NCBI GenBank assembly: GCA_900660155.1
Contig: CABFPE010000233.1
Location: 10,045 to 38,397, forward strand
Length of the DNA: 28,353 nt
From: Hofstenia miamia
Lineage: Eukaryota > Xenacoelomorpha > Acoela > Hofsteniidae
Reading direction: 5' to 3'
Part shown: positions 1-9,904 of the stretch, piece by piece
How positions within the stretch are numbered: the first letter of the stretch is position 1
How the letters are laid out: each line of letters opens with the position of its first letter
Position numbers and translations under genes: made by a program
The notes under the pieces: generated by a model
Database searches by the model: none
Seen by the model: the letters and a program-made list of their open reading frames with translations, nothing else
Told to the model about the DNA's origin: nothing

Positions 1-404
1 GAAGACATTGGACGTCAATTTGGTGCCACGAGACATCAATCCACAGAATGTTCCTCAACTTCGACCCATCGAGAACTTTTGGGGTCAGCTGAAGGCTGCA
101 GTTTATGCGAATGGTTGGACCGCAAAATCTGAACGTGCATTGAAGCAGAGAATTAAAAAATGCATTCATAAGTTCTACATGGAGCCTTTGAAGAAAGAGT
201 TGATAACTATGCGACAAAAACTTCGCAAGGCTTCCCGTGACGGCCCCCGGTCACTCTTGTTATGTAAATGACTAACTGTTTTTTGTTATCAACTTCATAG
301 TTAATAAGTTTATAAAGCTGTTTTCATATAGTCGATTATGTATGCCAACTTATCTGTAATAAACGAAATTCAAAGATTTGTGCCAATTTTTAGTGATCAC
401 CCGT
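1..404 (+). mobile_element. right end of a Tc1/IS630-type DNA transposon
   Basis: The transposase fragment is followed by about 130 bases of 3' flank ending in TTTTTAGTGATCACCCGT, directly followed by TA at 405-406. Read inward, the end begins ACGGGTGATCAC, which looks like a terminal inverted repeat of a TA-targeting element. The left end is outside the window, so neither the matching repeat nor the target duplication can be confirmed. Confidence 0.55.
2..271 (+). pseudogene. Tc1/IS630-type transposase, C-terminal fragment
   Basis: This is the C-terminal end of a DDE transposase, cut off at its N-terminal side by the window edge. The reading frame is open from base 2 to the TGA at 269-271, about 89 residues. 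The motif NVPQLRPIENFWGQLK is the hallmark around the third catalytic acidic residue (the E of PIENFW) in Tc1/IS630/mariner superfamily enzymes. It is followed by a basic helical tail with K/R-rich stretches, as usual for these proteins. No methionine start can be assigned because the gene begins outside the window, so it may be complete upstream. About 85 bases after the stop lies an AATAAA-like poly(A) signal (around 356-361), and then a possible terminal inverted repeat. The superfamily is clear; the exact family (spacing between the last two acidic residues) cannot be judged here. Confidence 0.85.
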
Positions 405-1122
405 TATATGAAATCCCCTTGGAGAATTTTTAACAGAAATGTATCTGTAATTTATTATAGAAAAACATTAGTCTTGCAGTTCTTTTAATAAACATTTTCA
501 AGAAAAAATTGCTAATGATTTCTGTAGTTTTTTCTCATGTAATCGGTTATTCATGTATTTGTTTAAAATTTATATAAACAGAAAATAATAGTTCTGCAAG
601 ACGGTGATCAAAATCCAATAGTTTGTATTAATTCAAATATTTACAATATTTTCGGTAATACAGTATATAAATCATGCATTTTAAAATATTAAGAATTTTG
701 TCAAATTTTACAATTGAAACATGTTGATGATAGAAAACTTGAGAAAAATTACAAAGTTTTTCAAGATTGAGAAACTTAGAGTAGACATTTAGAACAGAAA
801 ATGGCAGCTGATGTAAATCACATTTAAATCCCTCAAAAATTTTTAAAATTTATTTTATTACATATCTCAAAATATTCACGTCATTTTTTATTTTTTGAAT
901 GCATTTTAACACATTCGTCTTTGATTCATAATTGCTATAATTTTTCTAAATTCTGTAAAGAAAAAAATGCGAAGAACTATATACCAGATAGGAGCCTCGC
1001 TCAAATATATTTCGGTTTTTGGGTACCGCTTGAATCTAAAAATGCTTCTGCTTGTCTTAAATAATAAATATCATGTTTACTTTTGGATTATTAAATTGAA
1101 TTAAAATATTTCGCATGGTTCT
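405..1122. other. AT-rich non-coding stretch
   Basis: No reading frame of useful length, RNA gene or repeat is visible here. The sequence is AT-rich with many short A and T runs. It separates the Tc1-type end from the MITE. Confidence 0.5.
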
Positions 1123-1125
1123 TTA

Positions 1126-1265
1126 GGCCATTGTTAGACGATGTGATTGGTCATTCGTGATCTGTCACATTTCGATAAAATGACAGGTTTAACCACTAAG
1201 ATAATTAGTGAAGGGACGTGTTTCGTAAATTTTCTTGTTACCAATCACGTAGTCTAACCGTAGCC
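1126..1265. mobile_element. 140-bp MITE with Harbinger-type TTA target duplication
   Basis: The segment has terminal inverted repeats of about 25 bases. The left arm begins GGCCATTGTTAGACGATG, and the right arm read on the opposite strand begins GGCTACGGTTAGACTACG; I count 20 of 25 identical positions. It is flanked by TTA on both sides (1123-1125 and 1266-1268), the 3-bp target duplication typical of PIF/Harbinger elements. No coding capacity is present, so this is a non-autonomous miniature element. A Harbinger-like coding fragment starts only 13 bases further right, so the MITE may derive from that family or may have landed in it. Confidence 0.75.
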
Positions 1266-1278
1266 TTACAATGGAGAT

Positions 1279-1615
1279 ATGTCATTAATTTCTGCTCTAC
1301 CAGAGTGCTGCCCAGATAGTATTCCATTAAGCGAAAAGAAAAATCGTCGAAATGGTAAACGTATGTATATTAAACCACTTCCATTAACACGCACACGGGA
1401 GGGAGATGTATTTTACGTGCTCAAAGAACACGATCCCGAAGAATTTAGGCAATATATGCGTATGACATGATAACTCAGTAAGCACAAAGCCGTCGTAACG
1501 ACGTCGGGGTATTGCCCAAAGACATCTAAAAGATATCGTTATTTGCAACATCAAACGCAACTAAAACCCGACATAACTACCGCCATTAGAACGCCAGAAA
1601 AAGGCCAGTAAAATT
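1279..1615 (+). pseudogene. decayed PIF/Harbinger-like transposase N-terminal fragment
   Basis: A 63-codon open frame (1279-1470) ends with a segment containing GDVFYVLKEHDPEEFRQYM and then RM. This resembles the N-terminal region of Harbinger/HARBI1-type transposases, which typically contains a short block of the form 'DPE-F-Y-RM' before the DDE domain. The frame then hits stops. Another frame at about 1540-1612 encodes a stretch with LKPDITTAIRTPEKG, reminiscent of the next conserved block (K-DT-R-I---E). No DDE core is visible, so this is a truncated, frameshifted remnant. The call rests on short motifs only. An unrelated small ORF or an exon of a host gene cannot be excluded. Confidence 0.4.
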
Positions 1616-1727
1616 CATCATGCTAAAAGGCATTTAAGCACCAATCTTGTTTATGTTGACTAAATGTGACATTACATGATGTACATGATATGTCTATACT
1701 ATAATAATAATTATATATACTATGTAG

Positions 1728-1768
<41 letters not shown>

Positions 1769-2725
1769 AAATCGCACTTTATATATGGAAAGAAGATTGA
1801 GTTTGGCCTCAGCTGGAAAACAAATCTGTTTTTATGATAGCATTGATGACATTAAATATGAAGATAAAATTATTAAACCTAAGATTATTTTAAATATGTA
1901 TAGTTAATAAGCTCATGACACAATAAATGTAATAGGACAACAACAATTCTAATATACAGCAAAAGAATTATTCAGAGTCAATTGAGTCTGCAGATGATTT
2001 TGAATTTTCTCTACCAAAAAGTCTGTTTTTGGCATCCTTGAAAAATCGCCTTGATGCTTTTGCGACTCTGCATCAGTAGCATCTTTCGTGGAATGGTTGT
2101 GTCTAACAGCACCTAAATGGGTAACATGAATCTTGGCATTTTAGGTTATTAAGTTGCTTAAAGTTTCTATCATTGATAGGTTATTAAGACACCAACTTTT
2201 CTTGTGCGCCTCATTATAAATCAAGAAATGTTGTGCACAAAGTTGTAAGTGTGTACGTTACCTATGTCTATTAAAATAGCTTAAAAACCAATTTGATTTT
2301 TCTAAATAAAATAAAGCAAAAATACACTTTATGACATTATTAAATACTCAGGTTTAACAATATTCCAAAATACACTTTTTAAGAACGCCAATTTTACGTT
2401 TGCCCACACATTATTGATTTGCATGCAATCTTTTAAAAAATGTAAAGATTCATATAATTTCCAGTAGCAATTTTGTTGCCCTTTCCCAGTGTAACCAGGA
2501 CTATTTTATTCAAACTCCGTCACTAAATATATGTTTAAGATCCAGTATGCATGTCAATAACAACATACAATCTCCGAAATTTTCTATATTTTCGTGAAGA
2601 ACTTCTTCCCAGGCCTTTTGTATTTATATCTTATTCTTGTAAGATTTTATGTGGATATTCCAAATTACTTCACGAGCTAGCACTGATTCAATGCTGGGTT
2701 TAATTTTGAGTACTCAGAATGTTAA
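1616..2725. other. non-coding AT-rich DNA containing an (AT)n tract
   Basis: Apart from the microsatellite at 1731-1764, I see no convincing gene or element in this stretch. Short frames are broken by stops, and composition is uniformly AT-rich. Confidence 0.45.
1731..1764. repeat. (AT)n microsatellite
   Basis: A run of alternating A and T about 34 bases long, bounded by ACAT on the left and GTATAA on the right. Confidence 0.95.
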
Positions 2726-3032
2726 AGAACTCGAACCCTTGATAATAATCTCGCAAAACTCGATCAGAAAAACTCTGAAGAGAAATCATCAAAACTCGAA
2801 CTCGATCGAAAATCCACTCGAAAATACCGTAAAAATTAGATAATTTTAAATTTCAACTTCCTTACCAATCGTAGATAACTATTTTTTAAGCTTAGAATAA
2901 TAGTAAAACAAATGTTTTTTACCCTGAAAAACTCAATCGAACTCGAAAATTTCTTTAAAATAATACTCGAACTCAAAATGTAAGAACTCGAACTCAGTCC
3001 GAGTAAATTGAACTCTACTCGAAAACCCTGAG
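2726..3032. repeat. two clusters of ACTCGAA-type words
   Basis: The heptamer AACTCGA or its one-base variants recurs many times in two blocks, about 2726-2826 and 2927-3032, separated by about 100 bases without the motif. The copies all lie in the same direction and are irregularly spaced, often doubled as ACTCGAACTCGA. This looks like a decayed simple-sequence repeat. Short frames covering it on both strands are probably by-products of the repeat. Confidence 0.7.
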
Positions 3033-4000
3033 TCAATGAGCTCATACATATAACTGACGTCCACTGTGTTTTAGCTTAATGGCAAAAACTCGCGGCAATA
3101 CGCAGAATGCAAACAAATGGTGAGTATTTACACGAATTATGCTGAGAAAATCAAATGCTTCAGATTGTTTTAATTAATTACGCGAGTAAAATTTAACGGC
3201 GAACACACAGTGAATATTTTAATCCAGACCAATTATCTCAGGAATCCCGCGCGTAAATAATCATCGTGTGTTTTGGGCCTAAATCTTCATGCGATGATTT
3301 GAAGAAAACCGATAAATTTAATTGCTTAAACGAGTATAGGTACAGTATTAAGGCATTTGCTTGCTGTAGCGCAATCATTAGGTTATTTTTAAGCAAATTT
3401 TAATGAATTATTTGTTAGTTCAATTCATTTATTACTTGATTCTTGAATGTTGTTCTAAAGCCAAACTAATAATTTACGATTTGTACATTTGTATAGACAT
3501 AAATTCTTGCAATTAAGAATGAAATTCATGTATTAAAAAATTGTTGCGTAAGCACTGCTTGCCTTGATGAGGTAAGTGATTGTGCCAGTAAGAATTATCC
3601 CAATATATTAAGCTAACCAGAGTGCCATCTCTGCACAAATTGCAAGCTGGGTAAATATTCAAGCAACTATAGATACCCATTCATCTATATCAATAGTAGC
3701 TGCATCTTTTTATATAAAATATGCTTTGAGACCTAACTCACATTTAAAGGACACTTTTTCAATTATAATTCTCAATAATGTCAAAAGATAATATTCTGAT
3801 ATACAGTAATATAGGGTAGAGTTTAGCCCCATGGATGCATAAAAGCCTAATTAACCCTAATTCCTCTAGGAATTTTTCAAAATTTGTAATGACTTTAACA
3901 AAAATTTTGTATAAATCGCGAACTAATAAAGCCCAGTAAAATTAAACTTACAAAATTTGCATTTGCTATTATTGTACAAGTATCTTCCAAAATATAAGTA
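3033..4000. other. no recognisable gene
   Basis: This stretch has slightly higher GC around 3080-3300 but no sustained reading frame, RNA gene or transposon end that I can support. Confidence 0.4.
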
Positions 4001-4009
4001 TTTCCGAAA

Positions 4010-4080
4010 ATATGAAAATTACTTGCAAATACCTTGCAAATTTTACAAGTATTTGCAAATACTTTGCAAGTATTTTTTTT
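4010..4080. repeat. imperfect tandem repeats of a TTGCAAATAC-like unit
   Basis: ACTTGCAAATACC, CTTGCAAATTTTAC, AAGTATTTGCAAATACTT and TTGCAAGTATTT follow one another. They form overlapping direct and inverted copies of a roughly 10-12 base word built around TTGCAA. The minus-strand frame across 3895-4155 is a low-complexity by-product of this repeat. Confidence 0.6.
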
Positions 4081-4239
4081 GAAATTTTGATCATTACCTA
4101 AAAAAATAAAACGTATTGAGGAAGTCTCATATTGATTTAAAACGTTGTAAGACATTTTAATATAGACATTATGAGTTTTCTAAACATAATAATACAATTC
4201 TAGTCTATTGCTGTATGCCATCTAGTGTCAACTGATAGT

Positions 4240-4405
4240 ATTGTAATACATTTACTAAACGTTTGTTAAACGATTTTAAACCATTTCTAAATGTTTTCTA
4301 AGCTGTTTCTAAATTTTTAAAATCCACATTGTGAAAATTTTATAAACTTCTAAGCAATTTCTAAGTGTTTTTTCAATTACATCTAAATGTTTTAAACATA
4401 TCAAT
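4240..4405. repeat. degenerate TTTCTAAATGTTTT repeats
   Basis: Variants of TTTCTAA(A/G)TGTTTT and CTAAACG/TTAAACG recur about seven times. They look like an old, diverged low-complexity tandem array. Confidence 0.45.
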
Positions 4406-4704
4406 TATTGTTTAAAAATGTTTTTTTATTATGCTATTTATGTCATATTTGTGTGGATATCCAAGTATAGGGCCCGGAATTTCTTGATACTCAAGTTTTC
4501 AATCAATAAGTCAATTTTCCGACAATAACTCAATAACTCAATTTTAACTCAATAAACCAGCATTTCACAGAAATGTTGTCTAGCAAAGGGGAAACCACAA
4601 TCATTTTCATGAGTAATACCACCTGCTGTGACGATGCTAGTTTAATACATTGGGTATTAAACCATAGTGTAGGGGATTATTGTGACAGTGGTTATACTTT
4701 GTAG
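4406..4704. other. non-coding, with short AACTCAAT repeats
   Basis: The only structure seen is a run of AACTCAAT/AATAACTCAAT words near 4515-4555. No gene is apparent. Confidence 0.4.
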
Positions 4705-4707
4705 CTT

Positions 4708-4890
4708 AAGGCCCATTGCAGACTGCAATTAAGGAAACCTTAACTTAAGTCTTAATGGCAGTGTGTGACGGTATTTCTTAAATTAAGGTTAAAATCTAGG
4801 TGCATGTTCTCATTAAGTTAAGGTTTACCTTAATTGCAGTGTGCAAAGATTAAGAAGGGGTTACACACTGCCGTTAAGTTAAGGTTTGTA
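4708..4890. repeat. inverted-repeat cluster, MITE-like
   Basis: Two pairs of inverted repeats are interleaved. The first pair is about 4714-4748 with 4813-4848, arms of about 35 bases around GCAATTAAGG and CCTTAATTGC. The second pair is about 4751-4769 with 4860-4878, CTTAATGGCAGTGTGTGAC against GTTACACACTGCCGTTAAG. The left edge, TTAAGGCCCATTGCAGAC, resembles the ends of the MITE at 1126-1265 (GGCCATTGTTAGAC). This suggests a non-autonomous Harbinger-type element or the decayed terminal region of one. The right boundary and a target duplication are not clear. Confidence 0.5.
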
Positions 4891-4897
4891 AACAATC

Positions 4898-5107
4898 TCA
4901 TAATTGCAACAACCCAAAGCCTGCTACTTCATCCCAAGGTGCATTCTTCTTATTCTTGTCTTTGAATGATGACAACTTAGAGTTGTATAAAATGGGTCTT
5001 GCATGTACAGATTCAAATAACTTCACGTTTTTCCCGATTAATGGGATTGTAACATTGTGCTTAGTGAAAGAAAACCTTATGTATAATAGTTTATAGAATA
5101 ATTGCAT
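4898..5107 (-). pseudogene. MADF/Myb-SANT-like DNA-binding domain fragment
   Basis: The 69-codon frame contains, at about residues 27-62, the pattern LFESVHARPILYNSK followed by KDKNKKNAPWDEVA. This matches the beginning of a MADF (Myb/SANT-like) domain: hydrophobic residues, a conserved RP-LY, a basic K-K-K stretch and a W before helix three. MADF proteins bind DNA, and a Myb/MADF-type protein is commonly the second product of PIF/Harbinger transposons. The first 25 or so residues do not look like the domain and may be intron or junk. The reading frame ends within the third helix, so the domain is incomplete. The inverted-repeat cluster just downstream (4708-4890) fits a Harbinger-type remnant. 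A host MADF gene exon is the alternative. Confidence 0.5.
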
Positions 5108-5334
5108 TGTTATGTGAAATATTTCAAAATCATGTCAATCTTAACTCTATTGCAATTTCAAAGCCTATTTATATAAATAAACAACCTCTTTAGCAAGGGC
5201 AGGAATTAATACAGAAATTTTTAAAAAATTCAAATTTCAATTGATTTTCACCACACCAAAGAAATAATAATTATATTAAATGGTGTATAGATGATCTAAA
5301 AATTCACAGGTGGGGTGGATTCCACCCCCATGGC
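5108..5334. other. non-coding junction region with a short GC-rich hairpin
   Basis: No gene is visible. Near the right edge, GGGGTGGATTCCACCCC (around 5312-5328) forms a 17-base near-perfect hairpin just where homology to the retroelement begins. Confidence 0.45.
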
Positions 5335-5674
5335 AAATAGCATTAAAATAACTGATGTAAATCAAGTAAGGAAATTAAACACCATATGGTCAGGTCATTA
5401 CACAATCCAAAAACTACTACATAAAAAAGAATACATACTAAACAATAACAGTACATCGCATTTTCAAAATTTAAATAGAGTGATAACAGACATTGAGGGA
5501 ACAATATTAGATAAAAACACAGAATTCAAACTAATATATAATGAAAATGAAAATGCATGCAAAATTGGCAAACTATATAGCTTACCAGAGGATGAATTCA
5601 ATGACGAGTTTCAATGTGATGTCAACAATAAACAGATACAACCAAGATTGATGCCTAAAACAGCACAAAAATAA
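5335..5674 (+). pseudogene. Ty3/gypsy integrase C-terminal tail (GPY/F-like module)
   Basis: This open frame matches, residue by residue, the end of the integrase fragment found at 20672-21061 and 22220-22350. The shared core reads TDVNQVRKLNTIWSGHYTI here and TDINQVWKLKTMWSGPYTD there. The W-S-G-P/H-Y element corresponds to the GPY/F module that follows the catalytic core in many Ty3/gypsy integrases. It is followed by EYIL, then HFQNL and a DIE block shared by both copies. The upstream integrase core is missing: homology begins about base 5335, so the copy is 5' truncated. The frame ends at TAA (5672-5674), but related copies appear to continue into a further coding region, so the stop may be a lesion. 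Confidence 0.7.
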
Positions 5675-5689
5675 TATTAATTATAACCC

Positions 5690-8045
5690 TTGAAACATTG
5701 GATTCAAATTTACTAACTGAATTTTGGAAATTAGAGCAACAGGATGAACCACAAATCACCAAAGAAATCAAGAAGAGTGATAGAAGAGAGCAGAGTCAAT
5801 CAAACCTAAGGAAAAGAATGAGAAGGCTAAATCAAACTTTAGGTTGACTGCAGCACTGAAAGGAGCAGAATCAGGAGAACATCACTGAGCAGGAAAAAAA
5901 TAGGAGATGACCTAGTAGTTCTCACAGCAGACTAAAAGCAAGATGAAAACAGCAATGAATTATCCCCACCTAGTAGTTGACAAAGCTGACTAATGAGCAA
6001 ATTGACAAAAAGTGAAAGAAGATCCAACTTTCCTTCAAGTAGTCCACACTGCTGACTAAAGTACAAGCAGGTGAACAAGTATCCAGGGGAAGGTACAAGC
6101 AGTAGAAGAACAGAATCCACAACTGGTCAAATGCTGAAAGAGAGCTTGAAAAGAAGTTGACTAAAGGATGACCAGTTTGAGATCAGAAATGATGGATTGT
6201 GAACTGAGAATCTGCACAAGCCAACTGATAAAACTCACTCAAGAAATGTTAAATTCCCCCTCTGAATCAACAAATGCACTACCTGAAGTTCAATATGGTC
6301 AAATGATAGAAACAAAAGGATGTCAATAATAGATGGCAAATGCTCCACCTTTCACATTTAAAGCAAAATGAGATACAACTCACACACAAAACTATCCCCA
6401 GAAACCAAAACACGCATTAGAATACAAACTAAAACAGATGGTGAAAACCTTCTAATGGTGTTAGACAAACAAACAGACCAATTCTAAACACAATAATCAG
6501 TTACCCTTTGAGGATGAGCAAAACACTTGAATGAACTTACCTCAGAAGCACTGTGCACATCACATTTGATGAAGTGTTCACACTAGGAAATGTACAAAAA
6601 ATAATGGTCTACAAAGATAATGTAGTCAACAAAGATAATGAAACAGATAGAACAAACATTAAGAATAGCCAAAATACACAAAGTACAGTTAGTATTAGTG
6701 GCACTCACAACAATGGAGGAGATACCACAATTCCTATATGAGATGTGCATGCATTTGGAAAATATATTTGTAGCAGAAAGAACACAAAATGAAACAATGA
6801 TATCAAAACAAATCAATCTCAATCCACACCTAGTCTACTGAGCACAAGTCTTTGGACTAATGCTGGAAAATGTGGATAGTTATCAAATTATAAAATCAAA
6901 AACAAACTATAGAAATGACAACAAGAAAAGAAAACTTGGAAAAAAGCAATGCAAGTACACATAAAATGTAGCTTGAATCAAAGACAAGAGCATTTAATAT
7001 ACCTACAGAGATATGGACAAAGTGAAACTCAACAAGAAAACAGAGAAAGAATTGCCACAAATACCTATACCACAAATTGATAGAAACCATTTTTCGTGAA
7101 ATAAACAGAGCATACAAATTAAACACCTAAAAGGACTTCAAAGAAATAAATGCCCCTGAAATTAGATATTGCACAACTGCATGGATCCTAGCAATATACT
7201 TAGCAGAAGAAGAAAATATATGGCTGCCAATGTCATGCAAAAACCAGACATTGAATAATAAAGGTGAAAAAGTAGGAAATAGCATTCATGCCAATAAACA
7301 TGAAAAATTGGCTACTCAAAGGAACAATAGAAAAGTTTGCATCATCAGGAAAAGATGAAAAGCCAATGCAGATAATGGAGAAAACATCATGAGAATCAAC
7401 ACAAAAAAACAACCAATGGGCAAAATATTGATGGTAACAATAGCAAATTAAACAGGTATATTCAAGAACCAGTGAGAAAATATATATGGGGCAACCTAAA
7501 ACCAAACTAAAACAAATGGATAAACAACCATGGTTAACAACCAAGAAAATCAAACAAAGGATGATGCAAATACCACAGAAAGTATAAATAAAATCAAGCG
7601 TAAAAATGTACAGTCTATAATAATCTACAAAGTGAAGTGATTTGAGAAAGAGAACCCAAAATGCACATTCACAAAAATAATGAACCATAGGGATGGCAAC
7701 AATTCCGTAAATGACAGGAACATATGAGTGAAAAGAAACACAAGTAGAAACAGAAAGACACAAATTTGCACTGATAAAAACAATATTGATCCCAATGTAC
7801 TACCAAGATGGAGATTACCAAAAGAAAAGAAAGTTGCAAAAGGATACTTCCAAGAGTTCAAATAATACATGAATAGAAAGAGAAAGCAAAACAAATAATA
7901 AATGAAGAAAGAATATTCATAGAAGGCAAAATAAGGTGATACAAATTAATTAGTGACAGAGAACCAATACATCTACAGCTAGAAAAAAATATTAGAAGAG
8001 ATAGAGAAAAGAACACTAAACACAATAATATTATTCTCAGGAGCA
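5690..8045 (+). pseudogene. third ORF of the retroelement (env position), decayed
   Basis: This A-rich stretch has no long open frame, but short blocks in shifting frames align with the copy at 24966-26695. Examples are MHITFDEVFTLGNVQ (about 6553) against MHITFDEDFTLSTLQ (about 25865); EEIPQFLYEMCMHLE against EEIQDFLYEMCLQVQ; IKCSLNQRQEHL against IKCSLTQWQEHL; AWILAIYLAEEE against AWILAIFITEDR; and KNWLLK in both. Near 7905-7990 it matches the start of the minus-strand fragment at 19475-20195 (FIEGK against YIEGT). This is therefore a real coding region of roughly 3 kb lying after integrase, the place where envelope-like genes sit. I recognise no signal peptide, cleavage site or fusion peptide, so the function stays unassigned. 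It is full of stops and frameshifts and ends abruptly at LTR A. Confidence 0.6.
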
Positions 8046-8622
8046 TGTTACAACATCTACCAGGCATTACTACTGTTTATCCTTTGTTACTGTATAACAT
8101 TAGTTGTATCTTTGTGGGTAGGGATTTACTAACTAGATTCTGTTTAGCTTTTGTTTACTTCTGTTAACACAATGTAACTAGATTTAACTATTCACTGTTT
8201 AGGTGATAAAGCCATACAGCAAATCTCTCCAAAGATCAATAGTGGGCATCTGCCCAAAGCTGATCTCCACATCCAGTTTCACCAGTCCTTTGATGATCCT
8301 TTTGAATGAGTTCCACCTCTCAGCTCAATGATATAACTTATGTATACCTTATCCTAGCTCAGTGTATACTCAAGACAAGACACAATTCAACTTAGACTAT
8401 ACTTTTGTAAAAGTGTTTCATGGATGTGACACCAGACTTGTTACTAGCTGCTTAATTAATATTACATGTAGCTATTACCAAAATATATTGGATTTGATAA
8501 ATAGTTTAATATTGAGCAGCTTCCTAACCTACATTTATTAATTAGTACATGTTCAGTCACTTTATCAGTCATTTTATAGTCACTAATTTGGATCTGAAAT
8601 AGTAATAATATATTACCTAGGT
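8046..8622 (-). mobile_element. LTR A, truncated long terminal repeat
   Basis: About 575 bases align with LTR B (18344 to about 18900). Shared blocks include TTAACTATTCACT and TTTTAGGTGAT, GATCTCCACATCCA, TTACCAAAATATATTGG and CCTAACCTACATTTAT. The low-coordinate end is the exact LTR terminus (TGTTACAACATC, against TGTAATATCCTC in B). The other half of the LTR is missing, and the sequence passes directly into the truncated integrase near 8630. The orientation is taken from LTR B, whose polypurine tract and gag place its sense on the minus strand. It would therefore be the 3' LTR of the minus-strand element, with the integrase tail, third ORF and LTR 5' half deleted. Confidence 0.7.
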
Positions 8623-8631
8623 GCTCATTGT

Positions 8632-9300
8632 ACATTTTTCACTGTAGTTGAAGTAGTGCATTGATAGTAGCATTGTTGCCTCCATTGTGAACACCTCTTT
8701 AAAAGGTGTTATGGCTGTTGGCAAGTGTAAGGACGTGTGATAAAAATACACATATTGCCACTTCCGTCCTCCTATTCTTGATGTTGTGACTCTTATCAAC
8801 TTGATCAACATTCTATTCAGCCTCTCAACCGTGCTGTTTGCTTGTGGGTGGTATGCCATTGCTTGCTTGCTTACTATTTCCAATAATTTTGACATTTCCT
8901 GAAAGAACCCACTTTTGAATTGCAGCCCTTTGTCTGTGATGATCATCTCCATTGGCCCAAATTTCAGGATCCATTCTTTCATTACTATCTTTGCCATTGT
9001 CTCTGCTGTCATGTTCTTCATCAGCAAGTGTTGATATCCTTCCTCATCTCTTGACAGCATCTCCAAGTCCATGTGTATGATTTCATTAGGCTGTGTCACT
9101 ATGATCTTCTCTAGTAGTGTTCTTTGGGTCAGGAAGTGTTGCTTGTTATTTAGAAGGCAGGTTGTGCATTTATTAATTAATTCCTTTGTGACCTTCCTGA
9201 CTGCTGTTGTAATGAACCTTGCATTGAAAGTCTTTCTGTTTGTGTTATCCCTAGGTGGCCCTTCTTGTGTATCTTCCTTATCATTTCCCTCTTGTAATAT
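8632..9300 (-). pseudogene. Ty3/gypsy integrase
   Basis: Integrase joins retroelement cDNA to host DNA. The N-terminal zinc-binding HHCC domain is visible in pieces: IHKKGHLG around 9255-9275 (minus strand) and KCTTCLL around 9150-9170, separated by a frameshift or stop. The catalytic core is open from about 9099 and keeps all three acidic residues in context: IHMDLE, ITDKGLQF and STVERLNR. HPQANSTVERLNR is typical of the family. The core continues through TPFKEVF to YFNYSEK at about 8635. There homology to the sister copy (YFNYSGKMEK, 20790) stops, replaced by LTR A sequence. The C-terminal GPY/F module is therefore lost. Good preservation of the core contrasts with stops elsewhere. Confidence 0.88.
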
Positions 9301-9430
9301 TCTTGGATTGTGATTCTGTTATTTTGTAATTCTACTTATAACAGTCTGTTCTTGTTTGTTTTCCATTTATATCTTTCATAGTAGCTCACTGTTAGCTTTC
9401 ATAATTTTAGTTGTGGCTCTTTCAGATTTT

Positions 9431-9900
9431 TTATGATTTTTTTAGTATCAAGTCATCTCTTTGCTTCTCCACAATTTCTTGCTCTGATATCTCTTCGTTA
9501 ATCATTATTGGTAAGACTGCTTGCCACTTCTTGTCAATGTTTATCCCTGGCAATCCTTTGTACTCTGTGTATGGAAGAAATTGGAATTGTTTCTTTTCAC
9601 CATCTTCCTTAGCTGCGTCTCTTTGGTACTCTGGGAGTGCTGTCCAAAAATCTGCATTGGTGTGCAATGTACCTCTCCAGTGTTTGATGGAAAATGTAAA
9701 TCTGATTAAGTATTTGATCCATCTCAACACTATTCCAGATTTAGCTCCCAAAAACTTCTTCAGCCATGCCAGGCCACTGTTATCTGTACAGACCCTGAAT
9801 TCTCTTCCTATCAATAAATGCCTGAATTTCTTTATACTTTAAGTTAAGGCTAACATCTCCAACTTTGTTAAGTCATAATTCTCCTTGCTCAGTTTCAGTT
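9431..9900 (-). pseudogene. Ty3/gypsy RNase H domain
   Basis: This domain degrades the RNA strand of the RNA-DNA hybrid during reverse transcription. After the RT palm, the frame carries ENYDLTKLEMLAL (about 9855-9880, minus strand), the family's equivalent of the conserved 'Y---E-E-LA' block. After a frame break comes an open frame with FRVCTDNSGLAWL, FSIKHWRGTLHTNADFWTAL and further residues. The D of the TDN motif and the N-A-D block are the usual RNase H signature in Ty3/gypsy elements. A stop lies between the two parts. It follows RT directly on the minus strand, and an integrase zinc domain follows. Confidence 0.82.
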
Positions 9901-9904
9901 TGTG

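Noticed and set aside
3895..4155. 86-codon minus-strand frame with repeated CKVFA-type words
   Set aside because: It is a translation of the TTGCAAATAC repeats and has no sign of being a gene.
6583..8067. Several minus-strand frames rich in F, L, I, C and S that look like membrane proteins
   Set aside because: They are the complement of the A-rich third ORF of the plus-strand retroelement. T-rich codons give hydrophobic residues automatically, and no start, conserved motif or homologous frame in the sister copy supports them.
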